Shown here one piece after another: positions 36,401-48,139 of a stretch of 64,000 bases of DNA. The translations under genes were made by a program, and so were the position numbers. Origin of the DNA: Letharia columbiana (Eukaryota; Ascomycota; Lecanoromycetes; Lecanorales; Parmeliaceae); the NCBI RefSeq assembly GCF_014066305.1, contig NW_023501037.1, forward strand, positions 1,116,501 through 1,180,500. Reading direction: 5' to 3'. Numbering within the stretch: the stretch's first letter is position 1; the number at the start of each line of letters is the position of its first letter. The notes beneath the pieces were generated by a model. It searched no databases, was not told the origin of the DNA, and was given only the letters and a program-made list of their open reading frames with translations.

Positions 36401-39400
36401 ATATTTAGATATTCGCGTAAGGTATTATTAATAAATATTTGAAAAGTAATAGGGGTATTATATAACTCGAAAGGTATTATTATATATTCGAATAGGCTAT
36501 ATCGAGTAAGAAATACGATTTTTTTCTTATAATTCTTTTTTACTCTAATCTCGTTAAAAGCGGCTATAATATCGAATTTACTATATATCTTCGCCGCGTA
36601 TAATTTAGCGAGAGTCTTCTTAATTAATAAAGAAGTATTTCGATTAGAAATAATAAGTACGTTTAGAATTCTATAATTTACGTATAGTCTAAATTCTTTA
36701 TCGAGTTTCTTTATAATTAGAATAAATACTATATAGAGAGAAGTACTTAATCTAATATAATCTTTCTCTAATATCTTATCGATATATTTCTTTATAACTA
36801 ATATCTAGTCTCTAAAGAGTCTATAAGTCTTCTTCGATAGTAAAATAACTTCTTTTTTAAGATATATTTCGTAATTAATAAAGCGATAAGTAGAAAGTTT
36901 ATTAGCTTTAATAAGATTTTAAATATCTAGCTATTCGTAATATACTATAAAAACTTATTCTCGTAGTTATTTTATAATCGAAGGTTTCTTTCTTAGCTTA
37001 TAAAAGAATTTTTTATAATCTTCTATTATAATAGCGGCGATATTAGTAATAAACTTCGCTTTCTTATTAATAAAGTTAAAAAGTTATTCGAAGTCTTAAG
37101 ATTATATAATAATAACTTAATTCTCTAATTTCTTAACTATCTTAATAAAGATATAGGCGAAGATCTCTACTATATTCTTTTTCTTAAATATAATCTTTAC
37201 TATATAATTTAAATTCTTTTTTAAAAACTTATTATTACTCTAAATAATAATAAGTTTATTATATAATAAATAGTTAAATATATAATAATCTAAATTAAAT
37301 ATAATAATTCTAGATTTAAAGAATATATAAGAGTTATACTATTCTAGTTATAGTATTTCTAGAATAATATTAAATTATTTTAATAAGATAATTAAGTATT
37401 AAAGTTCTTCTATATAATCTTCTAAGGCGAGTTTTATTAAGACTATATATATAATATTAAAAATAAAGATTAATTTATTATCGACTAGTTATAATCTATA
37501 GAATTATATTAATACTACTTTAAATAGCTTATTTACTTTAATAAAAGATATATTTATAAAGCTTAATATTAAAGCTTCGATATTCGAGAGATAATTAATC
37601 TTAATCTATTTTATTAATATAATAATTTTTCTATAAAAGTCTAATTAGCGTTTATTTTATAAAGAGGTTTTAATAATAATAGTATACGCGGATAGAGAGA
37701 CGAAAGCGAGTATTCTTTCTATTTCTAACTCTTTAATTCTTATATATAAGGCTTTTAGATCTCTAGCGGCGACTTAACTAAAGACGTTTAGTTTTTTAAT
37801 TCTTATAATAATTCGACGAGGATATTCTTCTTAACGCCGACGACTTTTAGAATTATATTAACTTATTCTTTTATTAATAGGTTTATATTCTTATATAAGA
37901 TACTATTATCGCTAAAACGATATCTAGTCTTTAGATACTTAAAATATCTATCTTCTTTTCGAATTCTATTTATTAATAATTTAAGATACTTATATTCTTA
38001 TATATAGGAATTTTCGATAGTAATATTATTATTTCTTTTAGTAAAGAAAGTATTACGTTAATTATTCGAGAGGGAAGAGTTCTTATTAGTTTTATTAATC
38101 TCTTTCTTACTCTTTAGATCTAATATATTATTAATAACTCGAAGATTTATATCTAATACTTATAGAAAAATAACTAATTCTCGAAAAGTATTAAAAGATT
38201 ATTCTAAAATTCGATATTTTAAACGTATAGAGATTAGTCGTTTTAGATTAAATATCTTATAAATATTAGTAAATTTTAAGAGAGCGATAGCTATAGAGAA
38301 TCGTGCGTAGAAGTTCTTAAACGATTTCTTCTTATCTATTACTCTTATATTAAATTTAGAATTAAATATCTTAATATTCGATTTAATAATCTTATTATAT
38401 ATTTCGAATATATTATCTAATTCGTCGATTATTTCTTAGATAATTTAATATAGATCTAAGATATCTTTATTTACTCTTATTTTAATAACGTTATAAGTAG
38501 TAAACTTATAATAATCTCGTATATAATCGATTTTCTTAAATTTAATAGAGAAGATTATAGCGCTTTATCTAAACTTCGCTTTAAGATATTAACGCTAGCT
38601 ATTCTACTTATTTCAATTATTAATATTATAAAAATTCGAGATATCGAGATATCGTTTATTTAATTCTATATTCTCTACGCGATTCGTAATAGAGATATAG
38701 CGTAAGTTTCGATAAATACTATTAATAAAAATACTCGGCTAACGAGATATAGATATAATCTTTATATCTTTCTTATCGAAGTTTTTTAAATTAGCTAATA
38801 TATAAGATTATTACTTCTTTAGCTATTACTCTTTACGCTTTAAGTCTTACTTAAGTTTCTTATTTTCTTTAATAAGTTTCATAATATTAATACGATATCT
38901 ATTACGTAAACCTCGAAGTCTATTATTAATTTCTCGCTTATAAAATAATTAGCTATTACTATTACTTAGCTAAATAATAATTATTAATATCTTTATCTTA
39001 GTATAAGCGATATTCTAGTTAAGTTATTTATTTTATTATTAAAGTATCTTAATATTACGGCTAGTAGTTCGAAAACTCTCTATTAAAGTCTTTAATTTAT
39101 TATATTAAGTATTAGAAATATTAATAGCGCTTTTTATAAAATTCTACAAATTAGCGATAAATATAAAGATTATAATAAACTCTTCTTCGATAATATTCGT
39201 AAGTTATACTTCGATATAATCTAAACTAAGTTCGATAATATATCTTCTAAAGATAGAACGCTTTTCTTTACGTCGTATAAATAATATAGTAATATTTAAG
39301 ACCTTCTTATCGAAGTTCTCGAGTTCTTCTAGACGGTAATATATTTATAACTTATCTATAATAATTTAACTTTATATATTATCTAGATTTAAGAGTTAAC

Positions 39401-41235
39401 GAGTTTACTAATATTAAGTTAATAAAAGTATAAAAGAGGTTTAGTCTAAAGTCTATTTCTTTTAATATATTAAAGATATTTATTTTCTTTAGATTCTTAT
39501 TTAATCTAGTTAGATTAGCCTTTATATAAATAAAAGACTTTCTTTTAAATAATCTTTCGAGTAGTAAACTTCTTTAGCTATAGCTACTAACTTCTTAATA
39601 ATATACTCTCTTCTTAATTATATATTTAGTATAACTAGTAAATAGGTCGCTATCGCTTTAGAAGAAAGATAGATAGTATTATATTAGAAACTTAATAATA
39701 TATGTAATAACTCTATATTATAGTATAAAGAGAATACCGTAAAGAAATTTATTATCTCGCCATTCTTATTCTCGCTTCTCTCTCTTCTTTACTATATATA
39801 TCTTATTTTAAGCCTTATATAGTCTCTTATAAATTAGATATTTACGAGTATCGACTATATAATCTTTATAATAATACTTTTCTAAGTATTTCCCGTATAC
39901 TAAGTAATTCTTTTTAGAATATATAATCGATAGATAATCGTATTTCTAATATACGAAGTATTACTTCAATCTATACTACTTATTATAGACGTAATAATTA
40001 CATAGTTTTAAACCGATAATTAAACCTTCTTTTAGTACTTTATTTTCTTTCTCTAAGAATACTAATTTAATAATTAATAAACTCTTATTATAACTCTCTT
40101 TATTCGCGCCGAATTAGTCTAATTATATTATATCGAGACTTAGCGTATTAGTATTCTTATTCTAAACCCTTTTAATTATTATAGTTATATCTTTAATATC
40201 GAATATATTAATCCTTACTTTATAGAGTAAAAGACTATATATTTTAATAATTACTCTCGCGCTATTATTTATCTTTAAAGTCTAATCCTTACTTTTTCTT
40301 AATTTATTCGCCTTCTTCTTATTTATAGCTATAATATATATATCGTTACTCGCTAATCTTCTAGCCGTTCTAATAGATTTTCTTATAATATTTATATTCT
40401 TTATATATTTATTAATTATCGTAATTATCTCGCTTAATATCTTCTCCTCTAATACTTTACTTATTATCTTATCTTATAACTTTATAATAATCTCATTTAG
40501 CTTATTATATAATACTTAATCTTATTTCGATACTATTAATAATATAATAGAAATTTCTTCGATAATAAAGAAGAATATTAAGAATCGATCTAATACGCTA
40601 GCGTAGCTAGTCGTCGATATATTACTTCTTAGACTAGCTACTTAATACTTAATATATATAATCTTTTTCTTTATATTACTATCTCGATTACTTAAATTAA
40701 TAACTAGTTTATATACTTCGTCTAAAACTATTTAAATTTTAAATTTATTATTCGCCCTTTCTATAAATACTACCGCCACTCTAAAGATAGTAGTTACTTC
40801 GTCTATTAATAGTTTCTAGTCTTTATCTATTATTTTTAATATAATATTTATCGATAACTTTAATATAAATACGTGCTTCTTAAAATTATAACTATTATAG
40901 TTCTATTAGGACTAGCTAATCTTATTTAATATAGTTATAAAAATATAAATATCCTCTAAAGTTAATTAAAGAGATACTAGTCTTACTAAATACTTTAAAT
41001 ATATATATCTACTTTCTATAGCTTAATAATCATTGTAAATCTAAAAAGTTTCTTTTGTACGATTTTTTATCTGGGGTTCGCAGTTATAACGTATTAATTT
41101 AGTACGATTTATGTCTTTAAGTAGACTTTATCTATATTTAATTCTTTTCCGATTTAGTAACTATCTTAATTCTTTCCGTTAGTTCTATTATTTAACAACT
41201 TTAAAAATTTTTAGCAACTTTAAAAATTTTGCGTA
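33489..41235 (-). mobile_element. Chromodomain Ty3/gypsy (chromovirus) remnant, RIP-mutated
   Basis: Minus-strand translation through stops recovers pol in order. Reverse transcriptase (36100-36900): FDIIAAFNEIRVKK, then VFLTRYSLFEY, PFELYNTPITFQIFIN and the catalytic box IIYLDDILIY at 36361-36402. Integrase C-terminal half (34430-34572): LFTTFYLEN, ENANAILK, YLRVYINY. A chromodomain-like YLIYKIRYRGFKIKENLF at about 33785-33960. Directly after it lies a polypurine tract (33489-33500, CCCCCTCTTT on the plus strand). This domain order defines chromoviruses. Gag and protease should lie at 37.2-40.5 kb but are too decayed to read. I could not match two LTRs, so the ends are set by composition. 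Confidence 0.75.
36361..36402 (-). other. Gypsy reverse transcriptase YLDD box
   Basis: Fourteen codons that read IFYIIYLDDILIYN on the minus strand without a stop, matching the FVVVYLDDILIYS catalytic motif of Ty3/gypsy reverse transcriptase. It anchors the identity and orientation of the element. Confidence 0.85.
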
Positions 41236-42588
41236 ATCTTACACTACTGGTGCTAGAGTAGGCGCCAGACGCAGCGGCCCTTTTCTTGGTCTATCAACAT
41301 TCGGCAACAGTGCGCCCTAAGTCAGCCAAGGAAACCTCTGAGGATTCAAGGCTATTGAGGGGTTATACCATATTTTTGTGGTATACATATCTTACTTTAG
41401 GAGGACGTAAACACAACAGCTCAGCTATGGTTTGGTGGAACCTCCCCTTGTTTAGCGTGGCAGGCAGCCTTAGCCAAAGACGCCTTGTTTGAGCTGGTTA
41501 CCCTCGATTCTCTTTTGCTTTTCCTTACATCTCCCTTACGAGTTCGAATCTGAATCCCGGAAAGTGAGACCGTCATCTCCCATAAATTCCACTGCCTCTT
41601 TGCTATGCGGATTCACAACAAGTGCAGCGCGCTTGAGTAATGGCGCTTTCTCGCTATCTTACATCGAGCCAGCTTCGGAAATCCCAGGGTCAGGACGAAT
41701 GCAGCGGAATCGCAACGCTGTCTCTATCCCAGCCTATCGCTTGAAAGAGGACCCTTTGAGCTCTAACCTTTGAAGAGGTAGAAGTTGGGGGATAATTCGG
41801 AAAGGTGCTGTGTGAGGTAGGCACGAAAGCGAAGAGCATTCACGAGCGCCAACACAAGATTGCAAACGCGAAAGGCATTCGGTGGTGCTTCCTCACACCG
41901 TCATGGACGCAATAAGAAACCAACAGTCGCCCCAAAGTCCAAACGTTGCTCCACCTTAGCAATATTTGTGAACCACGACAACATTCGAACGTCGGTCCCA
42001 TCGACTTTCCAATTGAAGCCGAACTACGACATAATCTTCGGTACTCCCCCCCGGAAGTCCCCCCAAAGTTGGCTGATCGGCGCCATTGGAAAAGAAAACT
42101 CTTACCTACCTCTGGAGCCAATGCCACACCAGGCCATGGGAATGGTACGGAAAGGTATTGCTGTAGACCCTGTCGGCAAGAGCGTGTACAAAAGGGAGTC
42201 CACTAAATAATCGCTGAACGAAGGGTTTCTTACTAACTCGCAGGAGACAAGAAGAAACCTGCTCTTGATGTACTTATCATTCATTATTCTGGTCTGGATC
42301 TCAGCGATCCGAACCCCAAGACGTCAATGATTCTCCTCATGATAGACACGTCAACACCGACCACAGCGTCTTTGAACGGGTGCATATATTTAGAGGTACT
42401 AGTACCATTATGTAGGTATTGCCCAAGTCAAGCTAGGAGCATATTGCGACGCCCTACTCCTGCGCTTCATTTTAAATAATACAGTGTACAAGGGCATCTT
42501 TCAACGCCCCCCAAAATGCTGATATCTCTCTTCCCGTATCTATCTATTCAACGCCCCCATACCTCAAAATCTAGGAGACAGTAGAATT
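41236..42588. other. Intergenic region right of the island
   Basis: Normal base composition resumes abruptly. Several short ORFs (for example 41860-42210 plus) have no recognisable motif or splice partners. The last about 200 bp are probably 3' UTR of the minus-strand proline-rich gene. Confidence 0.45.
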
Positions 42589-44387
42589 TCAATCCTTGAA
42601 CTTCCCCCGAAGCTCATCAACTTCCCGTTGCAAGGCCGATAAGTCGGCCATCACATCTTTGTTTTCGGCGCCACTTGGGCCCACTGGTGTCATAGCAAGG
42701 TGGGATATCGAAGAAGCGCCAGAATCACTTCTCAGACGTTGTCCGCTGAGCCGTGAGGGCGTGTAGCTGCTCTGACTCGAACCCCTCCTTCTAGGTGGCG
42801 GTGGTGGTGCCATGGAGGGGGATCCAGGGATGAACTGTGTCTGATTGGGTCGTTTCACTGATGACACTGAGGGACTTCGATTGGGTGGTACTGGAGGTCG
42901 AGGTTTGGCAGATGGCGTATTGACATCAGTGCGGTTGGATTGATCAGACATTGGAGTGAAAAATGCGCCCGTAGACATCGACGATGATGAATTCCCGCGG
43001 ACTAGACCAGCACGGCGAGGTGGAGGTGGAGGGGGCGCTTTTGAAATTGCCGTTGGAGGAGATTGGGACAATAGTGTTGATTCCATTAGGGTTTCTTCTG
43101 TTATCGGCGTTGATCGCTCGCTACTGCTCGCAAAAGGCTTTGCTCTTAGCTGGCTATGTCTTCGTGAATGTGGCGGGGCTGGTGGGCTGCGCTTCTGTGC
43201 AGTGTTGCTAGACGGTGCGTCTTCGGATTCAAAATATGAGGCTCGCACATCAGTATCCGTAGTTTGAATGGGGCTCTGCATTAAGGGCTGGGTATTCGGA
43301 GGGGGCGGTAGAGGCGGTAGCGGCTTATCTACATCACCAGGAGTCCCTGGCATGGATCGATCTACTGGCGCGATCGCGCTCATCACAGAATCGGAAAACG
43401 ATAGGGAGGGGTCTTCGAAAGATACCGTTTGAGGAGCGGTCGGTTTGACGAGCTTGCCATGCCGACGCTTCGGAGTCGACGGCTTAATCCTTTCAGAAGC
43501 GGTTGGTATGCTCCCTACCAGCCGCTGCCGCTCGTCGTCCGACGGTACACTCTCATGGGACGTCCGTGGTGAATCCTGAAGAGGCCCAGAAACCGGCTCG
43601 AAGATAGACTGGCGGGATATCGAGGACGCATCTGTGTTGCTACTGCTATCACCAACGTGGGCCGGGCTCTGGAAGCTGACTGGAGGTGCGACCGCCGCAT
43701 TTGCTCCGGATACACTCTTTTCACCGGTCAACAACAACTTCTTAAAATCGTCTACATCGTAATGCGGTCGTGTAGTCTTGGGCTCCGCTCCCATCGAACG
43801 GCCTTCGCTGCCTGGGCTTGGAGGACCCGGTCTGCTCTCTGTACTCAGACTGGCGAGCGTTTTCTTGAATGGGTTCGTTGGCATCGCGCTTACGCCTCCA
43901 GTAATTAACCGGAGGTTGCCTGAATTGCTCAAGGTATTCTGCCGCGTACCCTCATCCTTTGTGCTGCCGCCTGTTCCGTCGGATTCCGCGTTGAAAGGGT
44001 CTTCTGGCGAGTCATCCTCGATGCTTTGGGGAGACAGCAGATCTGATGGTGGAGAGGAGGGAAGGATGGGCGGAGGGGAGAAGAATCTGTGTGGCATGCC
44101 ATCTTCGCCGTCGGATGTGGCAGAATGCGGTGAGATGATTCGAACAGTCTTGCCAGTCTTGGTCTTCGTTAGGCGTGGGAGGTCTAATGTGCATTAGCAC
44201 TTCCATGGCTACATGGATAAAAATACATGATTTTTCCTCAAATCGTGGACCTAGTTTTACCTGTATCTATGGGTGGGATCCGAGGTTCCGGTGTATCATC
44301 GTTTTCAAAGGCGTTATGGACAGGCCCAATTGGAAGATGAGAGTTCTGTTCAGTGGTTTTACGGCGGAAAGGGTTGGTGCCAGACAT
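42589..44387 (-). CDS. Proline-rich disordered protein, possible SH3 ligand
   Basis: Two exons on the minus strand (44387-44261 and 44183-42589) give 573 residues. It starts MSGTNPFRRKTTEQ; exon 2 opens DLPRLTKTKTGKTVRI. Conserved-looking islands are NPFKKTLASL, YDVDDFKKLLLTG and a C-terminal heptad-like SALQREVDELRGKFKD that may form a short coiled coil. Between them the protein is disordered, with many polyproline runs (PLPPLPPPP, APPPPPPRR, APPPPPRRR) suited to SH3 or profilin binding. An actin-cortex or endocytic adaptor is a reasonable guess but only a guess. No membrane segment or enzyme motif is seen. The exon 1 reading frame and the phase of the 77-nt intron both agree. Confidence 0.72.
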
Positions 44388-44855
44388 GACGACTCCTTGC
44401 ACAAACGGTCGTCATGAGGGCAATTATCATGAGCAAAGACGCGTATCCTCCGAAGGTGAAGTGTTTTACATCATCCGCTGCGAGGCAGTCCTGGTATCAG
44501 AGCTTACATGTACAAGAAGGAAATTAAGCTTTGCCGTTTGCACTGCATATCTCTTGGCAATAAATGTAAGTACTCGTACCCCCAGAGTTCCCCCCACTCG
44601 CACACGCGTGGCCGCTTTAGCGAGTGCGCTAGTTGAGCAGGGGTGACTTTTCGCTCTCGTGAAGTACTTTACCCTACGATATTCTCTGATGCTACGATAT
44701 AATTGTAGCATGATTACTCAGTCTCTCAGCTATCTCAAGAAAGATATATCATACAGCCCAAGATCTTGGGGACGTGTAAGATTATAAAAGAAGCTTGTCC
44801 CGGTCCGTTTCTTACTTTCTTAAGCTCTTTCAGATTAAACGGGCCGCTTCCAGCG
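44388..44855. other. Divergent intergenic region
   Basis: Between the proline-rich gene and the F-box-like gene. No supported feature. Confidence 0.45.
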
Positions 44856-45821
44856 ATGCCTTTCCCCTTTCTTCAACTGGCTACCGAAATCCGTCTACCA
44901 ATATGCAGGCTCCTTCTGCCCTACTCTGAGTATGATGTTGAGGCCCAAAAAGACGATTGTCCGGTCAGGTGGTACTCAGGCCAGTACCGTTGTCCGAGCA
45001 TCCTTTTGGTGAACCGCCAGATCCATCTAGAGGCTGCAGAGATACTGTATTCCGAGAACTTCTTTGCCATCTACGTCAGACATCCGCGGGATCCACGCCT
45101 GCCCATGAACGAAAGTCGAGCGGACCCGGAATCATTCATGTTCGTTTCCTGGGCCAAGTCTCCCGAGGCAAAGATGAACCGGGCTTGGGCGCATCCACAA
45201 AATCCAAGAGTCCCTTGCTCTATCCTGGGACATCACCATAGTTTTCACCATATCCGAAAATTCCACGTTAGTCTGCCGTCCTTCGATGGTCTCTCTGGTG
45301 TCGACATGTTCATGAAGAAGACGTCATTTGCTGCGTTCAATGGTGTCAGTGCTTGGATTGAAAATTGTGCCAAAAAAGGAGACTACCTCGATGTTGCCGA
45401 AAAGGAGCGGATGTCTATCGTACAGCAATTCAAAGATCCAATTGACGAGCTTGGAAGACTGCTTCAAACTTCGGAAAGAATCGATCAATTATGCGTAAGC
45501 GTCCAAGCATCGAAGTTCCATATCACGTTTCTTGAATATCTGCTTGAAGAACTGTTGAAAGTCGGCGAGGTTGGTGGCGCAGCTTGCTACTTCGCTCCGT
45601 CCCTCCTACATCCTCATACGCGAATGCTTTGGGGGAACCTCGATTATTCTCAGCTGAGGAGGTGGGAATATCTCCTACAATTGACGCCCAAAAAGCAAAG
45701 GGAAAAGTCTCAATTACCGCCAGAAGTGGACGATATGTATCGGTTGCTGCTCGCGATCCGGACTTACCAACAGCTAGGTTCTATACCGATGCCTGACTGG
45801 CTCTCCCCAATGCCAGCATAA
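44856..45821 (+). CDS. F-box/2EXR-like protein
   Basis: Single exon of 321 residues. It starts MPFPFLQLATEIRLPICRLLL, which matches the F-box-like lead-in (FxxLPxEIRxxIYxxLL) seen in large families of fungal proteins. The next block CPSILLVNRQIHLEAAEILYSENFFAI is the usual continuation (LLxxCRQIxxEAxxxLYxxNxF). The rest has no recognisable domain. Such proteins are assumed to be substrate adaptors of SCF-type ubiquitin ligases, though most are untested. An in-frame extension to 44766 exists but lacks the conserved start, so I placed the start at 44856. Confidence 0.75.
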   Translation: MPFPFLQLATEIRLPICRLLLPYSEYDVEAQKDDCPVRWYSGQYRCPSILLVNRQIHLEAAEILYSENFFAIYVRHPRDPRLPMNESRADPESFMFVSWAKSPEAKMNRAWAHPQNPRVPCSILGHHHSFHHIRKFHVSLPSFDGLSGVDMFMKKTSFAAFNGVSAWIENCAKKGDYLDVAEKERMSIVQQFKDPIDELGRLLQTSERIDQLCVSVQASKFHITFLEYLLEELLKVGEVGGAACYFAPSLLHPHTRMLWGNLDYSQLRRWEYLLQLTPKKQREKSQLPPEVDDMYRLLLAIRTYQQLGSIPMPDWLSPMPA

Positions 45822-46105
45822 TTTGTTGGATTGGCTTCACCGCTTTGGGCCGTATTTGACAGAATGGCGCCTCTTATCTAGTAGCTGATGCAGCATTCAT
45901 CCCGCATTCCGCGCGCACTCAAGGCCCTTCCCAATGGCAGAGACCTCTTCTTACATCGTTGATTCCAAAATGATGGATGGCCCTCCTGTCAACCAGCGTA
46001 CTTACAAATGTTAAGCTACAGAATTAAGTTAGGGCTCCCATTTAATCATCCCTCGGATAGCAGCAGTCGAAAGCTCCATTGGTATATAATAGCGAGACTA
46101 GCGTA

Positions 46106-47486
46106 CTATTCGTCTCCTCGATAGATATGCCATCCTATCTCTGCTCCGAACCACCTTTCCGCCAACCTCCCTCCGCTTTCCGTTGGCTGGCTGAAGGCCA
46201 CGAGATCCTTCGGCGCTTCAACCCCGTAAAAGAAATTGTTTCTTGCACATTCCAGCAGATCCACGGCCAACCCCTTCCCACGATATGCTTTCGAAGTCCA
46301 TATCCGACAAATACCAAGCAGGGCGATATCAGCTGAGGTCGACACTGATATGGATGAGCTCTTGGATGTCGTTATGACTTTGGTGCCCTCTTCTCCGGCA
46401 GCGCACCCATCCACCACTCCAAATGCGCTGCTGATCTTCTCAGCCAGACAGAAGCCAACGCACTTGTCGTGCACCAAATAGAGAAACGCTTTGAAACGGT
46501 CCCCTCTTCTGTCTCCGCCTTCGCTGCTGCTTTTCCGTGTCTCTATGATCTTTTGCTCGGGGTTCAACGCGCACCAGAGGTGTTGATCATCAATATCTGT
46601 GGCAGAAAGCTCAGCATTCACAACATCCAACACTTTCCTGGTCCTATTTCTTGCTGCTATAGAGCTTTTCCGATCTACCGTTACGACCATCTCCCTTTCA
46701 TCTTCTCTTGCCCTCTCTGACCGTATTCTTTTTACGCTGTCGTCCTTCGCAAACGCCTTGCCCATGTCTACGCCTCCTACGTTCAAGGCGCAGAACTTGC
46801 TGTGCAACGCCGCGTCCTCTTTCACAGATGGAATATACTCCATTCCGCATGTTCGACACGTCTTTCTTACTTCACCACCAAGATCAATCTGCATCTGCGT
46901 TAGGGGCTTTTTCGCTAGCCGCGGTAGCTTGCGAGCATTAGGCGTGATGTCGGACAGCGGTTCGCTCGCGGAGCCCTCATCGAGAGCAGGGCGTTTGCGC
47001 TTAAGAAAAGAGAATGCAGGCTTTCGTGAGGCTGGTATAGGCGATGGAAGACGAGGCGGAGATGAAGGCGCGGATGAGAGTTCTGAGTCGTCTTGCAGCG
47101 CGTCTGAGGAGAACAAGGCATTTTCTGCGGCTGGCGGACTCGAGGGTGCGGTGATAGAGGAAGCTGGTTCTTCTCGAGAAGCATCTTCTCTGGTCTCTGT
47201 GTGTGCTTTGGCGGCGGCGCTTACTTCGTCGGGGAGATGGCTTTCGGCCGGCTCCTCTGCGTACAGATGACTGTTGAAATTCTGCTCTATGATGGTGCCG
47301 GTTACACCCATTCTTATCTTCTTCCGAGGGCGCTCGGCATCATAGCTGGTTTCGAGGCGCGCTCGTTGCCTTGAATAGGTCTTTACCGTGCCTCTGGTCG
47401 AGTGTTAGCTTCCAATACACATGTACTCGTGTATAATCGTGTATATTTATGCACCTTTTGAATGAATTTGAAACCCCGAAAGCCAT
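46106..47486 (-). CDS. eco1: Sister chromatid cohesion acetyltransferase Eco1
   Basis: Two exons on the minus strand (47486-47455 and 47393-46106; intron 61 nt with GCTAAC branch) give 439 residues. The 32-nt first exon encodes MAFGVSNSFKR and exon 2 continues GTVKTYSRQRARLE, the short N-terminal motif common to fungal Eco1. Then a disordered Ser/Pro region, a zinc finger CRTCGMEYIPSVKEDAALHSKFC around residues 190-215, and a GNAT-type acetyltransferase: ALLGICRIWTS, acetyl-CoA loop RGKGLAVDLLECAR, and the diagnostic DLVAFSQPTESGGRLA near the C-terminus. Eco1 acetylates Smc3 in S phase to lock cohesin on chromatin. It is convergent with the F-box-like gene. Confidence 0.93.
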
Positions 47487-48139
47487 CTTGATTGTATATC
47501 TGTTCGTTAAGTCTGGATTACTGGAAAGCAGGAGTGAGGGTCGCCCAGAAAGTTGTTTGCCTGACGCGAACGACGCGCCTTAAAGCCGAGGTCACACCTT
47601 ACATCCGGGCGCTAGGAATTAGGAGTTTTGAACACAACATGATACCCCATGGGATGATTCTTTACACTGAAATTTCCCTGGGAGAATAGTTTTCCTTAAC
47701 ACTTTTTGAATCGATTCGGCTTTCTACCTCCAACCACCCCCCCCAGCCCCACAGCTACCTACACTGCCCTGCAAGTACGCCTGATGCACGAGCACGTCGG
47801 GCGTCCTCGGGCCTCAACACATTCCTGTGATTGGTTTTTCACGTCCGCGCGTACGCATGGCCATCATCAAAACTATCACATATTCCACCAATTGGACTTT
47901 CATGTCGACGTTTTGCCCAACTCCCCTATTTACTCTGACTCCCGACGCAATTCTCAAAAATGTTGATGCACAGAATCGGCCAATCGGCTGAGTGCCTGTC
48001 GGAATATTTCCTTCAATTCTAGCCAATGATATTCTTATCATTACCCAACGTCCCGCGGCTTTCAGGGCAATAGCCGTCGAGGACAGGAATGTGTGAAGAA
48101 GCGCTTTGAGAAAGGCCACGCTCTACTCTCTGGAGCAGC
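47487..48139. other. Divergent intergenic region
   Basis: Between eco1 and the orphan membrane protein. No supported feature. Confidence 0.45.

Larger units (their letters stand above)
30340..41235. repeat. RIP-saturated AT-rich island
   Basis: About 10.9 kb of extreme AT content with no ORF of 60 codons on either strand. Between about 30420 and 41030 the dinucleotides CA and TG are almost absent while CG, CC and CT remain, and TA is hugely enriched. This is the footprint of repeat-induced point mutation acting on CpA. Edges are gradual on the left (30300-30420) and sharper on the right (41030-41235). The right margin holds a 17-bp AT-rich motif repeated directly near 41190-41232. Confidence 0.93.

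Noticed and set aside
41076..41090. tRNA fragment (GGGGTTCGCA)
   Set aside because: Only a T-arm-like string; no acceptor stem or anticodon arm around it.
41042..41235. 5' LTR of the gypsy element
   Set aside because: TGTAAGATTACG on the minus strand looks like an LTR start and CTGGGGTTCGCA could be a primer site, but I could not align it with the sequence after the polypurine tract at 33.49 kb.
30340..41235. Centromere or mitochondrial insertion as the cause of the AT-rich block
   Set aside because: Retroelement protein motifs and the CpA-specific decay explain the composition better.
41860..42210. 116-codon plus-strand ORF right of the island
   Set aside because: No motif, no splice partners and an equally open opposite strand.
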